From NCBI RefSeq assembly GCF_004834005.1, contig NZ_STFF01000001.1:1859347-1923346 (forward strand): DNA of 64,000 nt. Reading direction: 5' to 3'. Of the stretch, positions 35,109 to 43,461 are shown one piece after another. Numbering within the stretch: position 1 is the first letter of the stretch; the number at the start of each line of letters is the position of its first letter. Origin of the DNA: Niastella caeni (GTDB lineage Bacteria > Bacteroidota > Bacteroidia > Chitinophagales > Chitinophagaceae). The notes beneath the pieces were generated by a model. That model was not told the origin of the DNA. It did no database searches and saw only the letters and a list, made by a program, of their open reading frames with translations. A program made the position numbers and the translations under genes.

Positions 35109-35864
35109 TTACTGCCCCATCCATTGCTTAAATGCGGCCGCATTTTCCTGGCTGATTATAATATCCTCGGTAACCAGGGGAGCCACTTCAAGCAACAACT
35201 TACTTTTAGAATATGCCTTTATTCGTTTAATAGCGCTCATATTGACCAGGTATTTCCGGTTAACCCGGTAAAAAACCGCGGGGTCTATCTGGGTTTCAAT
35301 ATCGGCCAGTGACTGGTCCATGATAAATTTCTGTCCGCTACTGTCTACCATGCAAACCAGTTTATGGGTGGCATAAAAATAAGCCACCTCTTCAGCTTTA
35401 ATACTAATGTAATCGGTGCCGCGCTTTACCAGGAACCGCTTTTTATAACCTCCCTGGGACTGTGCCGATGGCCATTGGGCCAAAGACTGGTAATTGCCGG
35501 TAAAATGCTGTTTTAATTTTTGGTACTTTTTAAGGGCCGCTTCCAGTTTTTCAGGCTTTATTGGCTTCAACAGGTAATCGATGCTGTTATACTCAAACGC
35601 TTCCTGCCAGTATTCGTCGTAAGCGGTAGTAAAAATAATCGGGCACTCTACATTGATCTCTTCAAATATTTTAAAGGACAACCCATCACTGAGTTCAATA
35701 TCCATGAAAATTAATTCGGGGGCGGGATGCTGTTGCAACCAATCGATGGCCTCCCTGATACTGCCAAGCACTCCTTCAACATAAACCGGTTGATCGCACA
35801 GAGCAAGTAACGAAAGTAATTTTTCTGCTGCAGGTTTTTCGTCTTCAATTATAACACATTTCAT
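35109..35864 (-). CDS. LytTR family response regulator
   Basis: A 251-residue transcriptional regulator. The receiver domain (1-115) has the acidic EDE start, phospho-acceptor Asp in IFMDIELSDG near residue 55, FTTAYDEYW near 78 and a Lys in LLKPIKPEK. The C-terminal LytTR domain (residues about 140-250; LVKRGTDYISIKAEEVAYFY) binds promoter DNA. The sensor kinase gene lies 21 bases upstream on the same strand, so they form a pair. Target genes cannot be read from here. Confidence 0.94.
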   Translation of the reverse strand: MKCVIIEDEKPAAEKLLSLLALCDQPVYVEGVLGSIREAIDWLQQHPAPELIFMDIELSDGLSFKIFEEINVECPIIFTTAYDEYWQEAFEYNSIDYLLKPIKPEKLEAALKKYQKLKQHFTGNYQSLAQWPSAQSQGGYKKRFLVKRGTDYISIKAEEVAYFYATHKLVCMVDSSGQKFIMDQSLADIETQIDPAVFYRVNRKYLVNMSAIKRIKAYSKSKLLLEVAPLVTEDIIISQENAAAFKQWMGQ

Positions 35865-35885
35865 CTGGAAGGTATTTATTGTTTA

Positions 35886-36902
35886 TCAGGCAATTTTTAA
35901 AACCGGTAACGAAACGGTGAAATCACTGGCCGATTCTGTAACACTGATCTCTTTACTGGTAGTTAATTTATAGCGTTCGCCCAGGTTATTTAAACCGATG
36001 CGCGAAGAGGCTTTGCGTAAAATTTTTTTTCGTACCTGGTTATGAATGATCAATTCATCTTTTTGCATTTCAATGGTAATTACCAGGGGAACAGCATCAG
36101 AAAATTCATTGTGCTTGATGGCGTTTTCTACCAGGATCTGCAAAGAGATGGGCGGTATAACATACTGATCATACAATGCCGGATCGAGCATGATCTGTAA
36201 TTGTACAGCTTCTTCAAACCGGATCTTCAATAAAGAAAAATAATCGTTTAAAAATAACATTTCTTCATGCAACAACACCAACTCGCGGGCTTTATTCTGA
36301 AGAATGTAGCGATATACATCTGCGAGGTTATCATTGAACTGTCTGGCTTTTACCGGATCTTTTTCAATCAGGTACGATAACGTATTCAGCGAGTTAAAAA
36401 TAAAATGCGGGTCAATTTGATTTTTGAGCGCTTCAAGCTCCGCTTCTGCGCGGGCTCTTTCCAACTGTTCTTTTTTAAGTTTTTCACTTTCTGCTTCCCG
36501 CACCAAAAACACGGTTTCATAAATATGCGTAATAAACAACACGCAGATCATAATGATCAGGGTGGTGGTGGCAATTACATCCCAATTAACTTTGCCCGCA
36601 TTAAATAATTTATACCAGATCACCAGCAGCAATGCACTGATGGGAATGGTGTAGAAAGATATTGTCAATACCAGCACCACTATTTTGCGTACCGGTTTAT
36701 TGAACCAGTCAAAATAACTGCGTAGCGTAAAAAGAAGATAGCGGTTCCCCTCCCATATTATAAAGGCAATGCCAATGGTATACAGAAAGCTGAGTTTGAT
36801 TTGCCAAAGCGAAAGAGCTGCTTGATTGATCATGCCGGTAACCAAAGGTATAAGCACCCCAAATGCCGGGATGAGAATTACCCTGAACCCGATATCATTC
36901 AA
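35886..36902 (-). CDS. LytS-type sensor histidine kinase
   Basis: A 338-residue membrane kinase of the His_kinase (LytS/YehU) family that phosphorylates the neighbouring LytTR regulator. Four hydrophobic helices (to about residue 130) lead to a coiled linker (EKLKKEQLERARAEAELEA) and the phospho-acceptor histidine in IDPHFIFNSLNTL near 161-173, then the HATPase domain (QILVENAIKHNEF near 253-265). The frame opens with TTG at 36902; no ATG lies between the preceding in-frame stop and that point, so the real start codon is unusual or lies downstream. Confidence 0.9.
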   Translation of the reverse strand: MNDIGFRVILIPAFGVLIPLVTGMINQAALSLWQIKLSFLYTIGIAFIIWEGNRYLLFTLRSYFDWFNKPVRKIVVLVLTISFYTIPISALLLVIWYKLFNAGKVNWDVIATTTLIIMICVLFITHIYETVFLVREAESEKLKKEQLERARAEAELEALKNQIDPHFIFNSLNTLSYLIEKDPVKARQFNDNLADVYRYILQNKARELVLLHEEMLFLNDYFSLLKIRFEEAVQLQIMLDPALYDQYVIPPISLQILVENAIKHNEFSDAVPLVITIEMQKDELIIHNQVRKKILRKASSRIGLNNLGERYKLTTSKEISVTESASDFTVSLPVLKIA

Positions 36903-37022
36903 CCTTTCGGAAGCACCGGTTTTTTTTATCGGCTTATTATTGATATTGATCCCCTGCTTTTCCAGCCTGATTCCTTTTTAGTTGAGCGTGTAAAAATTAG
37001 CAAATAGATTTGAATTAACCAT

Positions 37023-37105
37023 AAAACCTGTCAGGTCTGGGCAATCAATCAGCCATGAAAAATAAGTTGGATTAAACAATCTCTGCTTCATACCTGACGG
37101 GTTTT
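37023..37105. repeat. Inverted AAAACCTGTCAGGT repeat
   Basis: AAAACCTGTCAGGT (37023-37036) and ACCTGACGGGTTTT (37092-37105) are near-perfect inverted copies flanking 55 bases, just before the DUF1761 gene. ACCTGTCAGG-like words of this kind are scattered in Bacteroidota intergenic DNA; function unknown. Confidence 0.6.
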
Positions 37106-37122
37106 ACAAAAATTATTTGCTT

Positions 37123-37557
37123 ATGACAATGCCACTGATAAACTGGTGGGCGGTGTTAGTTGCCGGTATCTCTGCTTTTGTAGTAGGCGGTATCTGGTAC
37201 TCGCCCGGTCTTTTTGGTAAAGCCTGGATGAAGGATAACAATTTTACTGAAGAACAAATAAGAAAAGGCGGTAACAAAGGAAAGATCTTTGGCTTTACGC
37301 TTATTTTCTCCCTGCTGATGGCAGTAAACCTCGCTATGTTCCTTTCTCCGGCAGCAGATTGCCCGCCTCAATGTGCACCCAAACCCGATGTGGCCTGGGG
37401 TGCTACCGCTGGTTTTCTCGCCGGCATCTGGACCTTCTGCGCTATTGCTATTCATAGTTTGTTTGAATTAAAACCCTGGCGATTGATCTTTATTAATGGG
37501 TTTTATAGTGTTGTGGCATTAGTGCTGATGGGCGCCATCATCGGGGCCTGGCGATAG
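37123..37557 (+). CDS. DUF1761 membrane protein
   Basis: A 144-residue inner-membrane protein, DUF1761 family (unknown function), with four hydrophobic segments. The family signature WWAVLVAGISAFVVGGIWYS with the conserved GGIWYSPGLFGKAW follows the start. I use the first ATG at 37123 (MTMPLINWW); 37129 is possible. No partner gene is clear. A hairpin lies downstream (37661). Confidence 0.85.
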   Translation: MTMPLINWWAVLVAGISAFVVGGIWYSPGLFGKAWMKDNNFTEEQIRKGGNKGKIFGFTLIFSLLMAVNLAMFLSPAADCPPQCAPKPDVAWGATAGFLAGIWTFCAIAIHSLFELKPWRLIFINGFYSVVALVLMGAIIGAWR

Positions 37558-37660
37558 AAAAGTGGAGGTATGGCAACAACTGTTTTAGTTAGCCAATATA
37601 TAACAACCGTATAGCCATGAAAAAACCCTGAGGGTTGTTGAGCATATTAATTGCTTTATT

Positions 37661-37708
37661 AGGTGTGGCACACTTTGTTAAGCCGATCCATGTAAGCGTG
37701 CCACACCT
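37661..37708. repeat. Perfect 11-bp inverted repeat (hairpin) between DUF1761 and VOC genes
   Basis: AGGTGTGGCAC (37661-37671) and GTGCCACACCT (37698-37708) pair perfectly around 26 bases. Another small hairpin, AACCC-TGA-GGGTT, lies at about 37624-37636. It could end transcription of DUF1761, but no clear T-run follows. Confidence 0.6.
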
Positions 37709-37743
37709 TATTAATTATTATTAACGCTTAAAATCGCCGCTTT

Positions 37744-38139
37744 ATGACCAGTGCAATTAGTTGGTTTGAAATTCCTGTTCTTGATCTTAACCGGGCACAA
37801 CAATTTTATGAAGCCATATTGGGTGTTCAGTTAATTCCTATGGACGACTTTCCAAATATTAAAATGCGCATGTTCCCTATCGATGATCCTATGACTGGTA
37901 TTGGAGGTGCACTCGTGCATACGGGCGACAGTTTTTTTAAACCTTCTTCAACCGAAGGGCCGCTGATCTATTTAAATGCTAATCCCGATGTACAACGGGT
38001 GTTGGATAAAGTAGAAGCAGCCGGCGGAAAAGTGATCATACCCAAAACGGAGATCTCTCCCGAGTATGGCCATATGGGTGTTTTTATTGATAGTGAAGGC
38101 AATCGCATTGGGATACATTCCGTGCCGGCCATGAAGTGA
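37744..38139 (+). CDS. VOC superfamily protein (glyoxalase-like)
   Basis: A 131-residue single-domain vicinal oxygen chelate protein with paired beta-alpha-beta-beta-beta modules. It starts ISWFEIPVLDLNRAQQFYEAILG, typical of the family, and has GHMGVFIDSEGNRIGIHS near 109-127. Possible metal ligands His and Glu are present, but the substrate is unknown; members include glyoxalases and antibiotic-binding proteins. The AHSA1 gene follows 83 bases downstream on the same strand. Confidence 0.87.
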   Translation: MTSAISWFEIPVLDLNRAQQFYEAILGVQLIPMDDFPNIKMRMFPIDDPMTGIGGALVHTGDSFFKPSSTEGPLIYLNANPDVQRVLDKVEAAGGKVIIPKTEISPEYGHMGVFIDSEGNRIGIHSVPAMK

Positions 38140-38222
38140 TTGAACTGTCATTTTTTTGTTTGGGAGATCACAGGTTTACAGCCCGGGATGTTCCCAACAT
38201 GCGATAATTAAAATGTAAGCGT

Positions 38223-38723
38223 ATGTCGACTATTGACTGGAGCCGGTTTGTAACGCGCATTAATGTAAGTGCGCCTATAGAAACCTTGTACCTTGCCTGG
38301 GCAACGCGTGCAGGTATGGAAAGCTGGTTTGTTCGCTTGAGTGAATACAGGAATAATGATGGAAAAGAAAGGGCCGCAGAAGAACAGGTAATTGTAGGCG
38401 ATACCTATAAATGGTTGTGGCACGGCTATTCAGATGAAGCTGTTGAACATGGGCAAATACTTGATCTGAACAATAAAGATTATTTCAAATTCAGTTTTGG
38501 CAAAGCGGGTATTTGCTCGGTGAACATAAGACCAGAAGAAGGTGAGCATATTGTGGAATTGATACAGGAAGACATTCCGATTGATGAACAGGGAAAGCTC
38601 AATTTTCATGTTGGCTGCAAAACCGGCTGGACGTTTTACCTGGCTAACCTGAAATCGATTGTTGAGGGAGGTATCGATTTGCGAAATAAGAATGTGAAGC
38701 TGAAGCAGGTATTGAATAGCTGA
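38223..38723 (+). CDS. AHSA1-type SRPBCC domain protein
   Basis: A 166-residue START-like/SRPBCC protein of the AHSA1 (Hsp90 ATPase homolog 1-like) group. The typical start is RFVTRINVSAPIETLYLAWATRAGM with the WF core near 36-37, and the C-terminal GWTFYLANLKSIVEGG helix (near 138-153) matches the family. Cytoplasmic; ligand unknown. Together with the upstream VOC gene it forms a likely small operon. A hairpin terminator lies 41 bases after the stop. Confidence 0.85.
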   Translation: MSTIDWSRFVTRINVSAPIETLYLAWATRAGMESWFVRLSEYRNNDGKERAAEEQVIVGDTYKWLWHGYSDEAVEHGQILDLNNKDYFKFSFGKAGICSVNIRPEEGEHIVELIQEDIPIDEQGKLNFHVGCKTGWTFYLANLKSIVEGGIDLRNKNVKLKQVLNS

Positions 38724-38763
38724 TCTTCAATAAACTACATCCAGAAAGGGCGTTTATATACCA

Positions 38764-38795
38764 GTCCCGGGGTTTAAAAACTCCGGGACTTTTGT
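38764..38795 (+). terminator. Intrinsic terminator after the AHSA1 gene
   Basis: GTCCCGG (38764-38770) pairs with CCGGGAC (38783-38789) around a 12-base AT-rich loop, followed by TTTTGTTTTG. Confidence 0.8.
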
Positions 38796-38935
38796 TTTGA
38801 GCCTGTTAACCGGGTATTTATAGCGACCATTTCGCCCTGCTTCCCTGTACGCATAAAATCGTAAATCAAATCGCTTGGTTTTTCAGGGTTATGACCTGTG
38901 ACACTTTTGGGTTCGGAGTGGAACTTTAACTGGAA

Positions 38936-39001
38936 TCACAGGGACCTCATAGGGACCTAACAGGGACTTCACAGGGACCTCACAGGGACCTCACAGGGAT
39001 T
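38936..39001. repeat. Six tandem 11-bp TCACAGGGACC repeats with inverted copy
   Basis: Six consecutive 11-base units (TCACAGGGACC, TCATAGGGACC, TAACAGGGACT, then three more TCACAGGGAnn) fill 38936-39001. An inverted copy TGAGGTCCCTGT follows at 39011-39022, allowing alternative hairpins. The 11-base spacing equals about one helix turn. No coding frame explains it. Confidence 0.85.
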
Positions 39002-39125
39002 TTATCCTTATGAGGTCCCTGTTTGGTCCGGGTTAATACCTTGTTTGGCAAAGTAAAAAACAAGTAAGGCTCTTGTAAAACCCACAGCAGGTTAGGATTT
39101 GACTTTTTGAAATTGAGCAAACAGG

Positions 39126-39243
39126 GGCCAACTAAAAAGGCCTTCCGCCGCGCGTGGCTCACCCTGCTTTAGTGCATAAAATAAGGGTGAGCCAACCTTA
39201 AGAGGCGGACCCACCCTTGCATACCTGACTTTTTAGTCAACCC
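39126..39243. repeat. Nested inverted repeat with 11-bp perfect hairpin
   Basis: Inner stem TGGCTCACCCT / AGGGTGAGCCA (39155-39165 and 39184-39194, perfect) lies inside an outer pair GGCCAACTAAAAAG / CTTTTTAGTCAACC (about 39126-39139 and 39229-39243, imperfect). It sits just past the stop of the DUF1579 gene. No T-run follows the inner stem, so it resembles a small palindromic element more than a terminator. Confidence 0.65.
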
Positions 39244-39261
39244 AGGGCGCTATTGTAAGAA

Positions 39262-39843
39262 TTATTTTGCCCTGGTGAATATAATTTCCATGGTCTTGAA
39301 TTCCTTGCCATCCTGCGTCATAAACATTTCCAGTTTTTGTGTATTGTCGTTAACTACATTAAAAGTTTGTCTTACATCCATTTCTTTTCCTGTCATTGGG
39401 TCGGTTGTTTTTCCCTTTAAAGTAGCGGTTTTGGTAGCATTGTCCCAGGGACCTTCCATATACATAATACCGGTTCCCATGTTATCGATCCAGGTACTGA
39501 TAAACATTTTACGGGCATTGTCCCAGGCTAAAGTGCCCTGGCCTTCAAAAGGCTGGCCCATCATTACACCGGAATGAGTGCTTTGCTGATACCTTCCACC
39601 CATAATCATTTTATTTACACAAGTTGCGGTACTTTTGGTTGGCGGAGCTCCCGGTTGCATCCAGAACGTTAGGTCCTCTTTCCATTTTCCATCCCATTTT
39701 GCAATCATTTTATGTACGTCGCCAGGGGTCATGTAGGCACTCCATGCTTTCATCATTGAATCCTGCTGTGTTTGTTGCGCACTGGCCGTAAAACTGTTGA
39801 TTATAAACAGAACGGCAGAGGCCATAGTAACAAGCTTTTTCAT
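39262..39843 (-). CDS. DUF1579 family exported protein
   Basis: A 193-residue protein with signal peptide (MKKLVTMASAVLFIINSFTASAQ). It belongs to the DUF1579 family (WDGKWKEDLTFWMQPGAPPT near 50-69, MIMGGRYQQSTHSG near 80-93 and GTGIMYMEGPWD near 124-135), found as periplasmic or secreted beta-barrel-like proteins with no known role. Tryptophan/aromatic pattern agrees with a lipocalin-like fold. It is divergent from the DUF6265 gene. Confidence 0.85.
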   Translation of the reverse strand: MKKLVTMASAVLFIINSFTASAQQTQQDSMMKAWSAYMTPGDVHKMIAKWDGKWKEDLTFWMQPGAPPTKSTATCVNKMIMGGRYQQSTHSGVMMGQPFEGQGTLAWDNARKMFISTWIDNMGTGIMYMEGPWDNATKTATLKGKTTDPMTGKEMDVRQTFNVVNDNTQKLEMFMTQDGKEFKTMEIIFTRAK

Positions 39844-40006
39844 ATCTGTTAGTTTTTGTTAAAGATAAAGGATCAAAAAAAGTACCAATATGTGTAAGCT
39901 GATAAATATCAATTAATACCGGATGAAGCGGGAATGCGCGCAGACGAAAAAGAAAGAAAGCAACATGTCTTTTTGTAATTTCATAAGCTATACTAAAAAC
40001 CGGCAT

Positions 40007-40489
40007 ATGAAAAAATGGGTTACTACTATATGGTTGTTGCTGATATTATTGAATGTGTCGAAAGCGCAACCGGGTTTTTCGAACAGGGAATTCAAGCCGC
40101 TGCATAAACTAACCGGTTTATGGAAAATGGATTCACAACGCGGTGCTATATACGAAGAGTGGGAGGTAAAGAACGATAAAGAATTGCTTGGCCGCAGTTA
40201 TAAAATCAGGAACAACGACACCGTACTGCTTGAAAACGTAATTATTTCTTTGCAGGGCGATGCTATTTTTTACACGCCGGTTGTGCAGGACCAGAACAAT
40301 CGGCAGCCGGTTCTTTTCAAGTTGATATCCTGCAATAACAACCGCTATGTGTTTGAAAACAAAGAGCATGATTTTCCGCAGCGGGTAATTTATGACCTGG
40401 CTTCAGCAAACGATTTGCGCGCCCGAATTGAGGGCAGCAAGAATGGAAAGGAAATGGGGTCAGATTTTAATTATACACGGGTGAAATAG
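40007..40489 (+). CDS. DUF6265 family exported protein
   Basis: The start is set at ATG 40007 (MKKWVTTIWLLLILLNVSKAQ), giving a clean signal peptide; the longer frame upstream is not supported. The 160-residue protein then shows the lipocalin-like beta strands of the DUF6265 family (LTGLWKMDSQRGAIYEEWEV, LLGRSYKIRNNDTVLLENV). Function unknown. It is divergent from the DUF1579 gene, a protein of similar predicted fold. Confidence 0.78.
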   Translation: MKKWVTTIWLLLILLNVSKAQPGFSNREFKPLHKLTGLWKMDSQRGAIYEEWEVKNDKELLGRSYKIRNNDTVLLENVIISLQGDAIFYTPVVQDQNNRQPVLFKLISCNNNRYVFENKEHDFPQRVIYDLASANDLRARIEGSKNGKEMGSDFNYTRVK

Positions 40490-40505
40490 GAAGAAATGCC
40501 ACTAG

Positions 40506-41597
40506 TTATTCTGGAAATTGCGATTTATCAATGTTAGGTATAATGCGCAAGGCGTTTTTGTAATATACTTTCTTCAGAATAGCATCGGGCAATCCCATGC
40601 CATACATGGCCCAGAAGGCGTGGTATTTTTTGTGATAAGGAAAATACTCATCTTCTGTTTCCAGCACCCTGAAGTAAGTGGCATATTCTTCAGGTACCCA
40701 GCTATCTTTTCCAAATAAGATCCGGTCCTGGTATTTTTCAAAGAACTGTCGGGCCATGCGGGGTTGCCGGCCCAGTTCTGCAATCACAGCGCCAAACTCC
40801 ACACACACATTTGGCATGTCGTTTAATAATTGTCCAAGCTTGGTGAGGTTGTTTGGATACCAGCCAAAGTGCGCGGCAATAAATGTGGTGCGGCTGTGTT
40901 TTTTAAACATGCGGTGTTGTTCTTCTATCAGGATCTCCCAGGGGGCAGGATCGGTATCACTTCTTTTTCTGGCGGGGTGTGAAGTAATTTCCAGCCAGCG
41001 TTCGTTGTGTTCATCTTCGGGCTCCCAAAAAGGTTTGGGATCGGCGGTATGAATGAGGACGGGAATTTTTAATTCACCACATTTAGCCCAAATGGCATCG
41101 AGCCGGGGATCATCTACGGTGACGCGTTTGCCGGAATTGTCTTTTACAGAAAGTCCGAGGTTTTTAAAGATCTTCAATCCGTTGGCGCCGTACTTAACAT
41201 CTTCTTCCAATTGTTTAACGGCTTTTTCCGTCCAGCCCGGTTCGCCAATGCCGTTAAAACTGATATTGGCAAAAACTATAAATCGTTTGGGACTGGTTGA
41301 ACGAATATTGTCGATTTTGTTTTGAAGCCGGTTGCCATTGTCGCCACTGAGGTTTACCATCACCGCCATGTTTAATTTATCCATTTCTTTTTCCAGGCTT
41401 TTGAGGTCTGATGCAGACATGCCTCGCTGGTGATTGTGTACATCGATAAATGGAAAACGGGCGCGGCCTGTTTTATGTTCCGGAACCACAAGCGTAGAAG
41501 TGGGCGTGTATTTTTCAAAATCCATGTGTGCGGAAGTCTGGGCAATGGCAGATTGAAGTATTAGTAAGGAACCGGCAATGATGAATAACTTCCTCAT
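40506..41597 (-). CDS. Exported amidohydrolase family protein
   Basis: A 363-residue protein after choosing the start MRKLFIIAGSLLILQSAIAQ (41597), a signal peptide; an upstream reading is not supported. It is a metal-dependent hydrolase/decarboxylase-like TIM barrel (Amidohydro_2): FIDVHNHQRG near 51 (HxH metal site), VLIHTADPKPFWEP near 174, TFIAAHFGW near 237 and LFGKDSWVPEE near 293. The substrate is unknown. Its end faces the convergent DUF6265 gene, 16 bases away. Confidence 0.88.
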   Translation of the reverse strand: MRKLFIIAGSLLILQSAIAQTSAHMDFEKYTPTSTLVVPEHKTGRARFPFIDVHNHQRGMSASDLKSLEKEMDKLNMAVMVNLSGDNGNRLQNKIDNIRSTSPKRFIVFANISFNGIGEPGWTEKAVKQLEEDVKYGANGLKIFKNLGLSVKDNSGKRVTVDDPRLDAIWAKCGELKIPVLIHTADPKPFWEPEDEHNERWLEITSHPARKRSDTDPAPWEILIEEQHRMFKKHSRTTFIAAHFGWYPNNLTKLGQLLNDMPNVCVEFGAVIAELGRQPRMARQFFEKYQDRILFGKDSWVPEEYATYFRVLETEDEYFPYHKKYHAFWAMYGMGLPDAILKKVYYKNALRIIPNIDKSQFPE

Positions 41598-41729
41598 ACA
41601 AATAATTTCCACCAAATTAGGAGCAATTGGTAAGAATGAAAAACCGACTATATAAAAAGAATGAAGAATAAAAAATGAAAAACAGAGAAATGAAAAAGGT
41701 AAATAAAGCCTTATTGCCACGTTGCCTTT

Positions 41730-42683
41730 TTAGTCGAGGTTCATTTTATATTTATCCGCATATTTATTTATCCATTCATACAGGCGGTATACATCGTCTT
41801 TTTTGAATAATTGTGTGCCGGGGTTCATGGTGGCAGCGGTTCCGCAGGCAACGCCAAACCGCACCGTTTCTGATAATGATTTTCCCTGAGCCATCATCCA
41901 TACCATGCCGGCTACCATACTATCGCCAGCTCCTACGGTACTTTGCTTTTTTACGGTTGGCGTAGGCACATGCTCGCATCCTTCGCGGGTAACCAACAAA
42001 GCACCTGACGGCCCCATAGAAACTACCATCACTTCGCACCTGCCTTCCTTAATGACCTCCATTGCTGCATCATCTACTTCATTCAATTCAAGATGCTCCC
42101 TGCCTACCAATGCACACAGTTCACTTAAATTGGGTTTCAGCAAATACACACCTTCTTTGGCGGCCAACTGCAAAGGTTTTCCTGATGTGTCAATGATGTA
42201 CCGCGCATTTAACTGCTTTACCACTCTGGCCAACTGTCCAAAAAAGTCCTCTGGCAAACCGGGTGGCAAGCTGCCGCTGGCGATTATAATTGATGGCCGG
42301 GGTTGCAATTGTTGTAATATGTCGAAGCAGGTGTGTGCTTCCTTTTCAGTAAGCGACGCTCCCGGCATTACAAAGCGGAATTGAGAATTGGTATCCGTTT
42401 CGCGCACAACAATATTTTCACGGGTCTCATGTGCAACGGGAAGACATTTAAAATTGATCTGTTGTGCTGTAAGATAGTTTTCGATGAGTTTACCATTCAT
42501 ACCACCTGATGGGAAAATGGCCAGGGATTCGCCGCCTAATTCTTTTATGGCCTTGCTTACATTAATGCCGCCGCCCCCTGCCTCGGTAATGAGTTCACTG
42601 CAACGCATTTTCTTCTCCGGTACCAGTTTATTAACTGAGGTACTTTTGTCAACCGCGGGGTTCATGGTAATGGTAACAATCAT
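41730..42683 (-). CDS. PfkB family sugar-phosphate kinase (phosphofructokinase II-like)
   Basis: A 317-residue ribokinase-fold kinase resembling E. coli 6-phosphofructokinase II and 1-phosphofructokinases. Seen: TITMNPAVDKS start, AGGGGINVSKAIKELGG near 35-51 (sugar-binding) and STVGAGDSMVAGMV near 247-260, which carries the catalytic Asp of the GAGD motif. It could act on fructose-6-P or tagatose/fructose-1-P; the sequence alone does not decide. It is 26 bases downstream of the DsbA-like gene on the same strand, probably co-transcribed. Confidence 0.88.
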   Translation of the reverse strand: MIVTITMNPAVDKSTSVNKLVPEKKMRCSELITEAGGGGINVSKAIKELGGESLAIFPSGGMNGKLIENYLTAQQINFKCLPVAHETRENIVVRETDTNSQFRFVMPGASLTEKEAHTCFDILQQLQPRPSIIIASGSLPPGLPEDFFGQLARVVKQLNARYIIDTSGKPLQLAAKEGVYLLKPNLSELCALVGREHLELNEVDDAAMEVIKEGRCEVMVVSMGPSGALLVTREGCEHVPTPTVKKQSTVGAGDSMVAGMVWMMAQGKSLSETVRFGVACGTAATMNPGTQLFKKDDVYRLYEWINKYADKYKMNLD

Positions 42684-42709
42684 GGGCTGATTTTTGAATG
42701 CCTGAAAAT

Positions 42710-43351
42710 TTATTCCTGTAACGCGCTTTCTATCCGCTGCTTCAATACGTCATACGTTGTATAACCTGATGCCAGCATAACGAATTTCGATTCATTTACC
42801 TGCAATAATACTGCCGGGTATCCTTTTACCTGCAGTTGTTTACACAGGTCAAATTCATACTGTGCTTTTTCTTTATAAGCCGGGTCTTTCACCAGTTTAT
42901 AAAACGCATCGGCAGGTATTGCATATTTCTCCAACAAATGCCGGTAGGCCTCATCATCGCACAAGTCGCGCCCTTCATATTGCAATGCATATTGCAGATC
43001 GGCTGCAAACGCTACCTGTTTATCGGGATGATATTCTTTAAACACACACATGGCAATGGCCGGCTTTTCTGAATCAGGGAACCAGTCGCTCCTATCAGGG
43101 TTTTTAATATGCCATAGAAAATCTTCCCCAAAGGTAACGCCTGTATGTTCGGTTACTGTTTTGCAATTGTTTAAAAAGTAACCGGCCATCAAACTTATTG
43201 GCTTTGGTGATTCGGGAAGGATCATTCCACCCGAAAGCACTTCAAATTGTACTTTATCCCTGAAGTCCGTTGCTATTTGCAACATAACCCCACTAAACCC
43301 ATAACACCAGTTACAATACGCATCGTAACAATAAAAGATTACTGGCTCCAT
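42710..43351 (-). CDS. DsbA family thioredoxin-fold protein (COG3531-like)
   Basis: A 213-residue protein of the DsbA/FrnE-type thioredoxin superfamily. The active site is CNWC at about residues 13-16 (DAYCNWCYGFSG), with the typical helical insertion and a cis-Pro loop seen as GYPAVLLQ near 178. No signal peptide is present, so it acts in the cytoplasm, where relatives are disulfide isomerases or oxidoreductases of unknown substrate. It precedes pfkB in the same direction. Confidence 0.87.
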   Translation of the reverse strand: MEPVIFYCYDAYCNWCYGFSGVMLQIATDFRDKVQFEVLSGGMILPESPKPISLMAGYFLNNCKTVTEHTGVTFGEDFLWHIKNPDRSDWFPDSEKPAIAMCVFKEYHPDKQVAFAADLQYALQYEGRDLCDDEAYRHLLEKYAIPADAFYKLVKDPAYKEKAQYEFDLCKQLQVKGYPAVLLQVNESKFVMLASGYTTYDVLKQRIESALQE

Positions 43352-43392
43352 AATAATGTGAAATTACGTCGTTCTTGTGAATATCAAAATAA

Positions 43393-43427
43393 AAACGGCT
43401 ATCTATGCGGTTCACAGATAGCCGTTT
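43393..43427 (-). terminator. Strong terminator of the lipocalin-like gene
   Basis: Minus strand: perfect 12-base stem AAACGGCTATCT / AGATAGCCGTTT (43416-43427 with 43393-43404), loop of 11, then TTTTTATTTT. Confidence 0.9.
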
Positions 43428-43461
43428 ACGATAGTTGTAAATTTATAATTTCTTTTCTGCC

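Noticed and set aside
38936..39001. CRISPR-like repeats
   Set aside because: 11-base direct tandem units without spacers; a simple tandem repeat.
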